NCBI GenBank assembly: GCA_036244855.1
Contig: BQKZ01000029.1
Location: 93,276-157,275 of the forward strand
Reading direction: 5' to 3'
Source: Temnopleurus reevesii
Lineage: Eukaryota; Echinodermata; Echinoidea; Temnopleuroida; Temnopleuridae
Length of the DNA stretch: 64,000 nucleotides
The notes beneath the pieces are model-generated. The model ran no database searches. It had not been told where the DNA came from and worked only from the letters and a program-made list of their open reading frames with translations. The translations under genes and the position numbers were made by a program. Every line of letters starts with the position of its first letter. Within the stretch, counting starts at the first letter, position 1. Below are positions 11,301 through 20,892 of the stretch, one piece after another.

Positions 11301-14242
11301 AAATTTAACGACTTGTTATTAAAGATTGCTGGTTAATCCCGGATGTGAAAATAGGTTTGGATTGTTCCATACTTTCTTGGTTGTCACGGCCGTTAAAGTT
11401 TGCCTTGTATTACCCTTGCTCCTGTAATATCAGATAAGCTACTCGTTTTGGAAGTTAACCACGTATATTCATTAAAATTCACATATTTAAATTCAACCAT
11501 TCATTTGAAAGAACAACACAAACAAACAACAAACAACAAATGGACATAATACACAAAATATCATTGTCTGTAGATAATTAATGATGTCCTAGCAACGGGA
11601 GAGATGTTTTCAACTGTATATAGTTCTGAAGAAATATAATCGACGCATGCTTTGTGCTCTTGTACTTCTCCACCGTTTCCTTTAGATGACTTGAATAATA
11701 AGTACTAAACTATCAAAAGGAAGACATATTTTTATGAATAGAGAATCGTTCCACAGCTTAATATTGACCTTTATCATGTCCGTTGAATTAAAATGAACTC
11801 TTAAAAAAAGTATAAGGCATCAGCCTAAAACGTTATACTCTTACGTACATTCTTATTTCCATCTCCATTCTGAAAATGAAAATGGAGACGCCGTGGTGTA
11901 GTGGTTCTGACTCTCGCCTTTCAACCAGAGGGTCGTCGGTTCGAATCCCACCCATGGCGTTAATTTCCTTCAGCAAGAAATTAATCCACATTAAGCTGCA
12001 TTCAACCCAGGTAAGATGAATGGGTACCTGTTAGGAATTCATCCATTGAAAAAACAAATGCGCAAAAAAAAGAATAACAGAAAAAAAAAAGAAAAAAAAA
12101 AAAAAAAAAAAAAAAAGAATAATAAAAAAAAAAAAAAAAAAAATAAATAAAAAATAAAAGAAAAAAATTCATTATTATTAATATAATAAAATATTTTGCA
12201 TGATCTTCATTGCCAGGTGCCATACTTCCTGTCTCTTGGCTTAACAGAGGAGAATGGAGCAGAGGCCATAATGGCGATTGGAATCTCCACCTTAATTGGA
12301 AAGTTCTTTTTGTCATACGTGGGGGATCTCGTCCCTTTCCCAAAGATCTTTCTCTTCTTGGTCGCCACGACTGTCGGGATTTCACTCTCAATCTACCTGT
12401 TCTACATTTCCAGTATGATAGAAATATTCGCAATAATCGTAGGTAAGAATGTTTACTGGGTAACACCAAGACAATTTGTTTTTATATGTACATATATAAA
12501 AGATTATATATATATATATACTTTTGAGGGCAAGTTATCAGCCTTAAGAATAGCTTTCCAGCATCTGAAAATATCTACGAAAGTCATATTTGCAACATAC
12601 AACAGGGCGTATTTTATTTTATCAATAAGACAATTCAACCAATCATCCTCAAACTTGCATATTTTCAAAGTTACACTTTCAATACCAAGACAAAGGCGAT
12701 TAATATGACCAAGCTAATACAACATCGTTCGTATGTCGATGTGCTCTTCGTCACATTTCAAATGTGATTTATAATATGATTATATCGTAATTTAATAATT
12801 ATTCTGAGGTTTTCATTGATAATAGCATCGACACTGAATGGAAGGAAAAAAACTACATATTTTTATTTGTAATATAACGTCATACTGCTTATGCTAACAT
12901 TTATATTTGTGTATGATTGTACGATAATCGGAACATTCACGAGGTAACTAAGTAAGACATTTCAATATCCAATCCTAAAATTTATATTTTTCTTCCTTTT
13001 GTTCAGTGATGGGTCTGGGTGTAAATAGTATCTGTGATACACTGCCTTATTCTGTATGCAATCAACTATTTGGAGTCGAGAAGGGCATGGAGACATGGAC
13101 CATTGTGACCTGTTTCCATGGGGTTGGTTACCTTGTCTCTTCACTCTTTGGTAAGTCATATCATTTAACAGATCGGTCTGTGACTGTTCCATTACGCTTG
13201 ATTCATTGGAGGCGTGTGTGCTCGGGGGAAATGCGTTACCGATGTTCACGGATACGGGGTCTATGTTTGATGTCTTTAAGCCCCGGACACATAGGGCCCC
13301 GGAAGCAACACGATTCAACGTGACGCTTTGCTCGCAGGCAGCTAACTAAGAACTGAACAACGAGTCGTGTTGAATCGTGTTGCTTCCGGCCTTCTATCAT
13401 ATGTGACTGGGGCCTTACGAATCCGACCATGGTCGAAAGCAGCACCAAGTCGGTAGAGCGTTTGGCTTTGGATAAGGTTACCCCCATGATATGGTTTTGA
13501 ACCCTACAACTGCCGTGTTTCTACATATTTCATTTAAGAAATTGCACTCTGAGGGAATGTGGAATATTATACTTTTAGAAAAATGTGTAATATTATAATC
13601 TAACGAAAAGATACAATATTACACACCTTTTCCGAAATGACTACGTTACACAAAGCTATTGAGATGCAAGAATCTTGAAAGCTATTTAAAATGATAAATA
13701 ATAATAATAACAATGATAATAATAATTGTTTTCAAACAATGTATATTTGCCTGGAGACATCATGAGCGAAATTATTATTTTTTATCTTGTTTAGTATTGT
13801 CATTGTTATTATTTCACCTATTCATGTAATCAAAATAAAATCATGTTGTATTTTAAGTGTTCTTGTGGTGGTGGTGGTGGTCTTCGCTTATGTATAGTAT
13901 AACAATACCTAACCTCTTCATACAGGAAGGAGCGTTGACGAAACAGGGTCATATAATGGCGCCATTTATGCGACAATCATTATCTACGCAGCTTCGGCTC
14001 TACTCTGCATGTTAGTACCTCTCTATCAAAGACTATTTGCACGAGAGCGGTTCGTCATGATGGAGCCATACAAGACACGGTGTTGCTTTAGGAGATGCTA
14101 TCAGAGCGAACTGGAAAGGACCGGTGGAGAATCGAAAGATCAGGATGTTGAAGGCGCTCGGAATGAGATGGAAGAGCCTACTGAAAAAGCGTTATTTCTC
14201 GGAGGGGTAGACACCAATGAATCGAACTCATCCGTGATCTAA
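4872..14242 (+). CDS. SLC16/monocarboxylate-transporter-like MFS protein, six coding exons
   Basis: Joining 4872-5079, 7906-8202, 9170-9654, 12217-12442, 13007-13150 and 13926-14242 gives 1677 bases, an uninterrupted 558-residue protein plus TAA; every junction is GT/AG and frame-consistent. The protein has the 12-TM MFS layout of SLC16 transporters: TM1-6, a charged cytosolic loop of about 90 residues, TM7-12, then a hydrophilic C-tail of about 75 residues. The family moves monocarboxylates, aromatic amino acids or related solutes, usually at the plasma membrane. Family marks are WGWVV at TM1, QTGWVGS after it, and YFPIKNSTRSVCIIMAGANIG at TM4-5. Two key sites deviate: the usual acidic D/E-G-G before W-G-W is R-H-R, and the TM8 arginine in GISxxIGR is lysine (GISTLIGKFF). 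The substrate is therefore unclear and may not be lactate. ATG 4872 is chosen because it is the first in-frame ATG after an acceptor-like site (exon start about 4828); MRLWF, 20 residues later, is an alternative start. Confidence 0.93.
5200..5348. repeat. (CT)n microsatellite in intron 1
   Basis: About 150 bases of imperfect CT with C-rich interruptions. Serine/leucine-rich ORFs across it are artefacts of the repeat. Confidence 0.95.
5349..7029 (+). other. Body of transporter intron 1, no gene seen
   Basis: AT-rich intronic sequence. It contains a SINE-like fragment around 6740-6775 (TATAGCGCTTAATATTG then CTAAGCGCTTAAC) and T-runs, and nothing I can call a gene. A minus-strand open stretch at 6037-6243 has no recognisable features. 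Confidence 0.55.
7036..7155 (+). mobile_element. Partial copy of the 534-bp TTAA element (5' end)
   Basis: It runs from AAAGAGGAACACACCC through CATTGAATGAAGAAAA, AACTGTGAAAATTT and GTTCAAAAGTTGTGAATTTT. This order matches the ends of the fuller element at 43313-43846 and the partial copy at 16350-16469. Confidence 0.6.
7289..7307. repeat. Poly-C run preceded by a single N
   Basis: An ambiguous base and then 18 or so C residues; length is likely unreliable in the assembly. Confidence 0.85.
7663..7798. mobile_element. TTAA hairpin MITE family A, copy 1 (intron 1)
   Basis: TTAAGCCCCGGTCACATATG at the left is mirrored by CCTATGTGACCGGAGCTTTA at the right. Internal arms carry AGCAACACGATTCACCCCGA and TTGGGGTGAATCGTGTTGCT. 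Arms of about 55 bases with a short AT-rich loop would give a near-complete hairpin. The TTAA boundary suggests a piggyBac/Kolobok-type mobiliser. No coding capacity. Confidence 0.85.
7906..8202 (+). CDS. Transporter exon 2 (TM2-TM5)
   Basis: Acceptor CAACCACAG|GC and donor ATTG|GTATGT. It encodes WVGSIAIGIS (TM2), VVIVTGVILSFSSLILTSFM (TM3), a Gly-rich TM4 (YGFGAGFQLMSSVN) and the family motif YFPIKNSTRSVCIIMAG leading into TM5. Codon usage is markedly GC-richer than the surrounding intron DNA. Confidence 0.93.
8203..9169 (+). other. Transporter intron 2, nothing further seen
   Basis: AT-rich intron without a recognisable repeat or gene. The last 20 bases before exon 3 form a usable polypyrimidine/AG acceptor (CATTTGTTTCAAACACCAG). 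Confidence 0.6.
9170..9654 (+). CDS. Transporter exon 3 (TM5-TM7 and central loop)
   Basis: Acceptor AAACACCAG|GA and donor CACTTA|GTGAGT. It completes TM5 and TM6 (IGWRNSLRVMGTITLGIGLP), encodes the lysine/aspartate-rich cytosolic loop, then TM7 (ILVALTYPDLWLFCIASFGYG) ending in YVHL. A hairpin mobile element starts only about 21 bases past this donor. Confidence 0.93.
9676..9803. mobile_element. TTAA hairpin MITE family A, copy 2 (intron 3, next to donor)
   Basis: Bounded by TTAA at 9676-9679 and 9800-9803. Internal arms AACACGATTCAACACGACTC and AGAGTCGTGTTGAATCGTGT are near-perfect reverse complements. It starts about 21 bases downstream of the exon 3 donor, so the nascent transcript would carry a long stem beside the 5' splice site. 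Confidence 0.9.
9804..10330. repeat. Adjacent repeat(s): second TTAA-flanked element start and SINE-like 3' end
   Basis: Immediately after the TTAA of the family A hairpin comes GGCCAACTTACACTATACGA, which looks like the start of another terminal-repeat element sharing the same TTAA. A related tract (CGATTGAGCTGCGACTACAC) is near 10088. A SINE-like 3' end (GCAATTTATATAGCGAAC, GGAGTGCTCAAGGCATTATT) lies at 10262-10313. I cannot fix exact boundaries. Confidence 0.4.
10331..11880 (+). other. Remainder of transporter intron 3, no gene seen
   Basis: AT-rich, no convincing ORF. The short hydrophobic ORF at 10610-10816 is compositionally AT-driven and lacks splice or promoter context. Confidence 0.5.
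11888..12155 (+). mobile_element. tRNA-derived SINE with A-rich tail (intron 3)
   Basis: A 73-base tRNA-like head spans 11888-11960: the 7-base acceptor arms ACGCCGT and ATGGCGT pair apart from one G-T wobble, there is a pol III B box (GGTTCGAATCC), and an anticodon-loop-like CTTTCAA (UUC, Glu-like). The T stem has a mismatch and the head is followed by a SINE body (TTCCTTCAGCAAGAAATTAA ... CCCAGGTAAGATGAATGGGT) and about 90 bases of A-rich tail. The body and tail mark it as a SINE, not a functional tRNA gene. The tail ends about 60 bases before exon 4. Confidence 0.85.
12217..12442 (+). CDS. Transporter exon 4 (TM8-TM10 start)
   Basis: Acceptor CATTGCCAG|GT and donor CGTAG|GTAAGA. It encodes VPYFLSLGLTEENGAEAIMA and then GISTLIGKFFLSYVGD, where most SLC16 proteins have an arginine in place of this lysine. 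TM9 follows, and the exon ends in IFAIIV. Confidence 0.93.
12443..13006 (+). other. Transporter intron 4, nothing further seen
   Basis: AT-rich intron between exons 4 and 5 with a short (TA)n tract near 12505-12520. No repeat family recognised. Confidence 0.6.
13007..13150 (+). CDS. Transporter exon 5 (TM10-TM11)
   Basis: Acceptor TTGTTCAG|TG and donor CTTTG|GTAAGT. It encodes VMGLGVNSICDTLPYSVCNQ and FGVEKGMETWTIVTCFHGVG, matching the conserved G-x-x-x-x-P-x-L ... A/G-x-G TM10-11 arrangement of the family. Confidence 0.92.
13276..13418. mobile_element. TTAA hairpin MITE family A, copy 3 (intron 5)
   Basis: Left TTAAGCCCCGGACACATAGG, right ATGTGACTGGGGCCTTA; the internal arms GCAACACGATTCAACGTGAC and GTCGTGTTGAATCGTGTTGC are the same as in copies 1 and 2. 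The loop differs in sequence and length from the other two copies, while the arms are conserved. Confidence 0.87.
13440..13512 (+). repeat. Degenerate tRNA-like SINE head (intron 5)
   Basis: AAGTCGGTAGAGCGTTTGGC resembles a D-arm/A-box and GATATGGTTTTGAACCC a decayed B box. It is the same family as the tRNA-like sequence interrupted at 21247/23597 (shared GTCGGTAGAGC...GGCTT). Downstream ATATTACAC-like motifs are also shared. Confidence 0.5.
13513..13925 (+). other. Rest of transporter intron 5
   Basis: AT-rich, with a short (AAT/GAT)n tract at about 13690-13730 and a (GGT)n tract at 13866-13880. No gene. Confidence 0.55.
13926..14242 (+). CDS. Transporter exon 6 (TM12, C-tail, stop)
   Basis: Acceptor CTTCATACAG|GA. 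It encodes GRSVDETGSYNGAIYATI, then TM12 (IIYAASALLCMLVPLYQRLF), a Cys/Arg patch (RCCFRRC) just inside the membrane, and an acidic tail ending NESNSSVI. The final four residues (SSVI) resemble a class-I-type PDZ ligand (S/T-x-hydrophobic), an inference from the motif only. TAA at 14240-14242. Confidence 0.92.
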
Positions 14243-15780
14243 CGCTTTAAAGAGTATATTTCATAATCGTTATTAATATTCATATCAACAACTCAAATGT
14301 CAAATGTCGTATGAGGAAGGTTGCCACGATAATCAATTAGTACATCCGGGGAGATGGGATTTTCTCCCTGGTACATGTTTTCTTCTTGATATTCGATAAG
14401 CCAATGGATCTCTGTGTATCGCAAAAGTTTGACAGATCAGTCATCTCTGGACAATCATAGTCTGTTCATCTGCTCCACAGATACAAGCTTGTGATTGCTG
14501 ACGTCGGCGTTACCAGTATTAACACGTTCGCATTAAATTGTCCAACTCCTCGTAGTTAGTTGGGTGTCTCCCAGTTAACACGACTAACTCCAAGTGTTTT
14601 TGTTCGCCTGACTTCGGTCGGTTGAAAGGATTCACTACGAGATGGTCAACAAATTGAACTCCAATCATAAGTACTGCTTTAGTGTATTGAAATTAAACCG
14701 CTGTTCCAACACCATATTCCAAACGGTGCATGTGCGCACCCAGGATTTTTTTTTCACCTGCAATTTGGCGCTCCTCCGGGGATTGGGTTGACAAGGGAAA
14801 AAATGGTCTTAACCTCTTTTACCTCCTTTGGCGTTGCTCTCGGCGATTTTGTCGCTCTTTTTACCTCAAATTTGGCGACCCTTAGGTCTGACACGGGGGA
14901 GGGGGGAGGACTGCTAGTGCCACTAAAGGCTCCATGGTGCGCGCATGAAAAATACAAAGTAAAAGTTTTGTCCTGTGAGAATTTCACAGAAAGGTACTTG
15001 AGTAAGGAAGAGAAAGAGTTAGAGAATAGTATGAAGGTTCAGAGATTGATTAGATGAATACATGGGACGAAGACGAGTATATCTTTCACATTGATTCTGA
15101 AAAGCTTTTCCAAAATAAACGTTTAGCAAGCAGAGAGTATATAAAAAGAGACTAAAGATGCGCTGAAAATATTTCCAGATTTCGGATGTTAAAAGTTGCA
15201 CTGATCATATCTTCGTATGGTCAAGACGATACGTAAGAAGACACATTTTTATTTCTATCATGTTTTTTAATATTCTATATGTTACAAAATGTTTACGGAA
15301 ATAATAACATTAACTGCAGTATGGTTATGTAGCAATAACATAAGTTGATTAGAAATAACTGCTGAAATACACTATTGATTAGAAAATATATATATTTTAT
15401 CATTATGTACATAAGAATAATATGAGTACAGGGTATGGTAAGAAGATGTTTTGCAATACAAAGGCTATTTGATTAAAGATGCAACTAGATATGAATAATT
15501 TTATACTTATTATGTTGGTGAGTAAAGTAATTTGAAATACTTTTAAAGTGTTATTATGACGAATAAAGATATATTTAGGTTATAAACCTATCATTTTGAT
15601 AACATGTAAGTGTACATGTAAATAAAAGATTTATAACATAAACAAGTCCTTGATTGTCGTAAGAAAGACATGATTCGCGTACAGAAATATTTCTCGTATG
15701 TTCGTATCGTTTGTTTGGGTGCACTCATGTGTATGGAATTGTGCGTTCGTTTGAGTGTATATGTGTGTGTTATGAGAGGA
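14243..15780 (+). other. 3' flank/probable 3' UTR of the transporter gene
   Basis: Candidate AATAAA polyadenylation signals lie at 15114-15119 and 15562-15567; I cannot tell which is used. A GGCG-rich stretch at about 14760-14960 repeats AATTTGGCG/CCTTTGGCG three times and resembles a decayed mobile-element piece. The 60-90-codon ORFs across it run on both strands and do not look like a protein. Confidence 0.4.
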
Positions 15781-15789
15781 AGAGACAAA

Positions 15790-15860
15790 GATGGAGAGAC
15801 AGAGAGACAGAATGACAGAGAGAGGGGGGTGAGGGGGGGGGGGGGGGGGGGGGGGGGGGG
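15790..15860. repeat. GA-rich tract ending in poly-G
   Basis: Imperfect GAGAGACA repeats pass into about 29 G residues at 15832-15860. Confidence 0.9.
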
Positions 15861-16196
15861 TAGGGAGGGTAGGGAGAGAAAAAGAAGAAAAAAATCGAGT
15901 GAAAGCTCACAGGCGCAAATTGATAAGGTTGAACATGAAAGTGTTTCTGGAAGCATACGTTACACGAAGGTTGCGAAAGAGGTACGGGTATTGGGATATC
16001 ATATGCATGGCTAAGGTTATTCTGATGGTATATTTATAGAAAGTGCAAACTATCGAATTTCATCATCAAATAGTCCAATCATTATCTTTTCGAACATGAT
16101 GAACGGAACAAACTATACCTAAATACCTAAATAACAACAAATTGCTATCTTTGACTTGGTCATGAACGGATTGCCGTAATTAATTTCAGCCGGAAT

Positions 16197-16311
16197 GTGT
16201 GTGTGTGTGTGTATGTGCGTGATTATGTGTGTGAGAGATAGATATATGGAGAAAGAGAGAGAGAGAAAAAAGAGAGAGAGAGAGAGAAAGAGAAAGAGAA
16301 AGAGAAAGAGA
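16197..16311. repeat. (GT)n and (GA)n microsatellites
   Basis: A short GT run at 16197-16212 and GA/AAAGAG repeats at 16245-16311. Confidence 0.9.
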
Positions 16312-16349
16312 AATGTCAGAGCATATAGAATTAACTCACATCCATATTA

Positions 16350-16469
16350 AAGGGGAATTACACCCAAACAATAATGTACTGTCAGTAAATGAAGAAAAAT
16401 CAGATGAACAAACTGTGAAAATTTGAGCAAAATTGGATAATCCGTTCAAAAGTTATGAATTTTCAAAGT
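16350..16469 (+). mobile_element. Partial copy of the 534-bp TTAA element, cut by a gap
   Basis: TAAAGGGGAATTACACCCAA, then AACTGTGAAAATTTGAGCAA and CCGTTCAAAAGTTATGAATT: the 5' end of the same family as 43313-43846. It runs into the N gap. Confidence 0.7.
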
Positions 16470-17365
16470 NNNNNNNNNNNNNNNNNNNNNNNNNNNNNNN
16501 NNNNNNNNNNNNNNNNNNNNNNNNNNNNNNNNNNNNNNNNNNNNNNNNNNNNNNNNNNNNNNNNNNNNNNNNNNNNNNNNNNNNNNNNNNNNNNNNNNNN
16601 NNNNNNNNNNNNNNNNNNNNNNNNNNNNNNNNNNNNNNNNNNNNNNNNNNNNNNNNNNNNNNNNNNNNNNNNNNNNNNNNNNNNNNNNNNNNNNNNNNNN
16701 NNNNNNNNNNNNNNNNNNNNNNNNNNNNNNNNNNNNNNNNNNNNNNNNNNNNNNNNNNNNNNNNNNNNNNNNNNNNNNNNNNNNNNNNNNNNNNNNNNNN
16801 NNNNNNNNNNNNNNNNNNNNNNNNNNNNNNNNNNNNNNNNNNNNNNNNNNNNNNNNNNNNNNNNNNNNNNNNNNNNNNNNNNNNNNNNNNNNNNNNNNNN
16901 NNNNNNNNNNNNNNNNNNNNNNNNNNNNNNNNNNNNNNNNNNNNNNNNNNNNNNNNNNNNNNNNNNNNNNNNNNNNNNNNNNNNNNNNNNNNNNNNNNNN
17001 NNNNNNNNNNNNNNNNNNNNNNNNNNNNNNNNNNNNNNNNNNNNNNNNNNNNNNNNNNNNNNNNNNNNNNNNNNNNNNNNNNNNNNNNNNNNNNNNNNNN
17101 NNNNNNNNNNNNNNNNNNNNNNNNNNNNNNNNNNNNNNNNNNNNNNNNNNNNNNNNNNNNNNNNNNNNNNNNNNNNNNNNNNNNNNNNNNNNNNNNNNNN
17201 NNNNNNNNNNNNNNNNNNNNNNNNNNNNNNNNNNNNNNNNNNNNNNNNNNNNNNNNNNNNNNNNNNNNNNNNNNNNNNNNNNNNNNNNNNNNNNNNNNNN
17301 NNNNNNNNNNNNNNNNNNNNNNNNNNNNNNNNNNNNNNNNNNNNNNNNNNNNNNNNNNNNNNNNN
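16470..17365. other. Assembly gap (896 N)
   Basis: Unsequenced. ORFs predicted through it are artefacts. Confidence 0.99.
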
Positions 17366-17429
<64 letters not shown>

Positions 17430-17431
17430 GT
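17366..17431. repeat. (GT)n microsatellite at the gap edge
   Basis: An uninterrupted GT run directly after the gap, probably the reason for the assembly break. Confidence 0.97.
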
Positions 17432-18345
17432 GAATGCTTGAGTAGCAGAGATGCCAACCGATCTGGAATATGCCTGATGTTTAATTTCATATGAATTCAA
17501 GGCTTTCATTACAAGTGAATTAATGAGAGCATGTGATTGTTGTCATGTTTTTTCTCACTTTTGTTCAGCTGTTTCACTATTTTACATTTACAATTTCGCC
17601 TCATGCATTTTCTTGAACTGGGCGGTATTTCACCAAGTCACGAAAGACTTAAATAACGACTTTACACAAGGCAGGTATCAGTTCTTGTGCTGAATGATCG
17701 AGCATCTTGCGCGTATTACAGTCGTTAACGAACACCAGTCTTTCTCAAAACCATGCGTAACTTTAAGAACGATTTGGTGAAACACTGCCCAGTTTATATA
17801 CATATTTTGGGTTATGGCTGGATGGGTATAAGTGGGTATGTCAGTTTATGCATATTACCTTGTCTTTTGGGAGTGAAATTGGAGGTGTGAGACTCTACAA
17901 CAGACGGAAGAGTGAATATTTCACGGTATAAAGGGTATATTAAAATAATTGTCAGCCCCAAAAAGAACAGTCATAAGCAATTTCATCAAGTAACCTCATC
18001 ACATCTTGTATTGATAATGATGAGATATCTGCTTGAAATAATGAGTCAGAGGGTTAAAATACTTGAATATGCTTCCTATTATAAATGGATAGAATAAGCA
18101 CGAACAGAAAATTACATATCACAGAGGAAAACTCAACATCTTCCGATCAAGGGGCTTAAAAGCGCCAGCTACAGTTTTCACTAAGGAAAGCAAATTCTAC
18201 GAAGGAAATTGTGAGTCGTCACATGATTGTGTCCCTGACAAAATTGACAATTTTACTTGAAGAGTGTGAAAATGGTGATACTGAAGTTTAGATATAAAAA
18301 GAACTGCAAGTGGCAAAGCTCTCCATTTCCAAAATTATCATTATC
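17432..18345. other. Intergenic sequence, no gene seen
   Basis: AT-rich. It includes CTGGGCGGTATTTCACCAAGT ... TTTGGTGAAACACTGCCCAG, inverted arms near 17618-17640 and 17771-17791, a small foldback of about 175 bases with no coding content. Confidence 0.45.
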
Positions 18346-18453
18346 CATAATATTAATAATAATAATGATGATAATAAATTATTATAATGATAATAATGAT
18401 TATAACAATAATGATATAATAATTAATAATAAATGATAATAATAATAATTGGA

Positions 18454-18485
<32 letters not shown>

Positions 18486-18578
18486 TAATAAAAATAATAA
18501 TGATAATAATAATAATAATAATAACAATAATAATAATGATAATAATAACAATAACAATGATAATGATGATGGTAATTA
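18346..18578. repeat. (AAT)n microsatellite
   Basis: About 230 bases of AAT with GAT and AAC interruptions. The asparagine-rich ORF across it is an artefact. Confidence 0.95.
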
Positions 18579-19481
18579 TATATTAATGTATGTAGCCCAT
18601 AATAATTTGAAGGGAAAAAACGTAATATCCTGTGCCGACAAGCAGAAAATGATAGACAATGCTAACACGTGTCTACTTGCAATTGTGGAAAAAATGTATA
18701 TAAATGAGCAGCAAATGATCTATATCTTGTCAACTATAAATGCAAAAATCAGTTAGATTAAAAATGAATTAAGGAATAATTACAACGAAATCATTAGTAT
18801 CCCGACATATCCATCTCGCACTAAAAGAAATGTTATGAATGATTATAATGTGTCATATTGATGCAGACTAATAATGTGATATATATACTCTAGGGACCAT
18901 CGATGATTATCTCTCGGTGTCAAATACAACAATAATCCCTACGCCTCTATTCACCATTGTTTCTCCGCTAATTTGTTCACACGCGACGTCACATCGACTG
19001 TTAGATTTGCATACAGCAATTTAATGTAATTTTACAATTACAGTTGACATATCACCTTTGCATTAATTTTCAGATTTGCAGTTAATGTAAAAAAAATTCA
19101 GCTTTATATTTATTGATGGAATTCATTTTTTTCGGATCTTGACACTGCCATGTATTCTTTTTTTTTTACATTTCAAATATTTCCAGCCCTATATTGCTGT
19201 CATCCATGGTACTTTATTTACTTATGTCATTAAATTTTGTTCAATCTCTGTTTTCATCTTTTTTAAAATTTTGTTTGCTCATGCACATAATATGCTTTCT
19301 CCATTCTATTAATCATTTTGGTCTCAAATTGATTTACCCATCCACCATCTTTGTCGTCTGTACATCATCTCTATTTTTTTAAGTCGGAATATGTTTAATT
19401 AGTAGTGGATATAATGTAGATATCAACTTCAAATTCTAACTCGAACAAAACTATTTCCGTAAAATAAAGTGGGTCATAATG
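18579..19481. other. Intergenic sequence, no gene seen
   Basis: No recognisable gene or repeat boundary. Confidence 0.5.
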
Positions 19482-19625
19482 ATAATAGATCCGTACGCCG
19501 TGTATTAAACTGTGCGGACACAACAATCACAAGCCGGTTCCGATTTGAATAGCATTCCAAAGGACAATTCAAGTGGCGTTCGACTTAATTCTGCGGAAAT
19601 AGTTTATATCGTGTTCTCGGTTGAT
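19482..19625 (+). repeat. Dispersed repeat, copy 1
   Basis: Collinear with 40763-40895: AATAGATC, ATAGCATTCCAAAGGA/ATAGCATTACAAAGGA, then TGGCGTTCGACTTAAT/TGGCGCTGGACTTAAT and GAAATAGTTTATATC/GAAATAGATTATATC. No coding capacity; class unknown. Confidence 0.65.
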
Positions 19626-20807
19626 GATAACTCGAAAAAGTAGAACGGAAGTCCATGTGTAATGCGAGATACAACTACAACCGGAAGTGCGTCATACATT
19701 AGCTGCAATGTTCTGCGATTTACCTGACTTTAATTTACACAATCGTCCGCTCGAGGAAAGGTGTTAGCGGAGAAAGTCGATTATTAATAATTGGCGGTAA
19801 TCATATATTGTGATTGGCTCGGCAATATAAATGCAAAGCTGAATTTATTGTGTCTATTGGATTACGCGCCAGTGAGAGTATAATCAATCATCATCTTAAT
19901 AAATGAGACATTTGGTCAATATAACCTTTATTGTTTGTATCAATTGCTACTACAAATAACTCCTAAGGCAAGTGCCTAGGAAATTCCACCTGTTGCGCAT
20001 AATTGTTTCCGATGTCGTTTGTATCCATTTTGCTCTCTGATTTTTTCCTCATTTTGAATTGATATCAAATACTTTTTTATTCTTATCAAAATTTGTCAAA
20101 TAAAATGCAGGCAATGTATATACAATTGAAGCTGAATCAAGCTTGCGTGGTGTTGGGCATTTGTCAGAAAAATTACGACGAATGAAAAATGCATTGTCTC
20201 CGTAGGGCTATTTTACAGGAAAACAATTGCACGTCAGTTCATTTAATATTTATCAATAGACCTAATAACCTTTGTTTATGAATGGAAAGGTGGTACACAG
20301 CGGGACGCGGATCGTGAATGGACATGGTCGAAACTGACCAAGGAAGGATCTGAGTGCGACTGAACTTTCAAATGATGGAGGGGTCACTAAGTGAGAGCAG
20401 TGTTTCTTTATTTTTCGTTCATATTTTTTCAAAACGGTAAGGAAAAACGAAAACTTCAATTTGTGATGACTTTGAACGGGAAAATGTTCTTAGTAGCTTA
20501 GAAGTATAAAAAAGCTTGATAACATGCCAAGGTTCAAATAACAATGCACAAGCAAAAAAAAGAAGAGAAAACCAAAAGTTTGTAAATCTCATTATTCAGG
20601 CGAGCTGATAATGAAAAAAAAAACTCCCCAATTATTTTCCGTCTCTTTTTCTTCCACATGTCTTAAAATAATACAGGGGCTGGGTCGTTTTCGATGTAGA
20701 GTTACAGAAAATACATAATTGCATGGACATCAATCTATGGTAGTTATACATGTACCGGGTAACAATTCACGTGACTACTTTTCTTTATTCTAACTTGCCG
20801 AGCACAG
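19626..20807. other. Intergenic sequence with promoter-like spacing but no gene
   Basis: TGATTGGCTC (an inverted CCAAT box) at about 19810 and AATATAAATGCAAAG at about 19825 give TATA-like spacing. The only following ATG (19902) opens an 18-codon ORF and no splice donor is convincing. I do not call a gene. Confidence 0.3.
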
Positions 20808-20892
20808 GTTATGGCTTCGCCGGGACTGGAACCCATGCCCTTCCGATCGTGATGTAGACGTCAAACCAGAGAAGCTTGACCGGATCTGCAAC
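20808..20892 (-). repeat. tRNA-like SINE head, minus strand
   Basis: Read on the minus strand, GGGTTCCAGTCCC is a pol III B-box-like element, preceded by a degenerate tRNA-like body starting GTCAAGCTTCTCTGG. The acceptor stem is not intact, so this is a SINE fragment, not a tRNA gene. Palindromic GTGCAATATTG motifs lie in the same neighbourhood (about 20968). Confidence 0.5.

Noticed and set aside
11888..11960. tRNA-Glu gene
   Set aside because: The acceptor stem pairs well, but the anticodon and T stems are mismatched and a SINE body and A-rich tail follow.
12002..12469. 155-codon minus-strand ORF
   Set aside because: Antisense of transporter exon 4 plus the SINE's A-rich tail (poly-Phe).
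16433..17509. Long ORFs in several frames across 16433-17509
   Set aside because: They are almost entirely the 896-base N gap plus (GT)n; no real sequence supports them.
18433..18756. Asparagine-rich ORF
   Set aside because: Translation of an (AAT)n microsatellite.
19800..19960. CCAAT/TATA-like promoter
   Set aside because: No credible coding exon follows; TATA-like strings are expected by chance in such AT-rich DNA.
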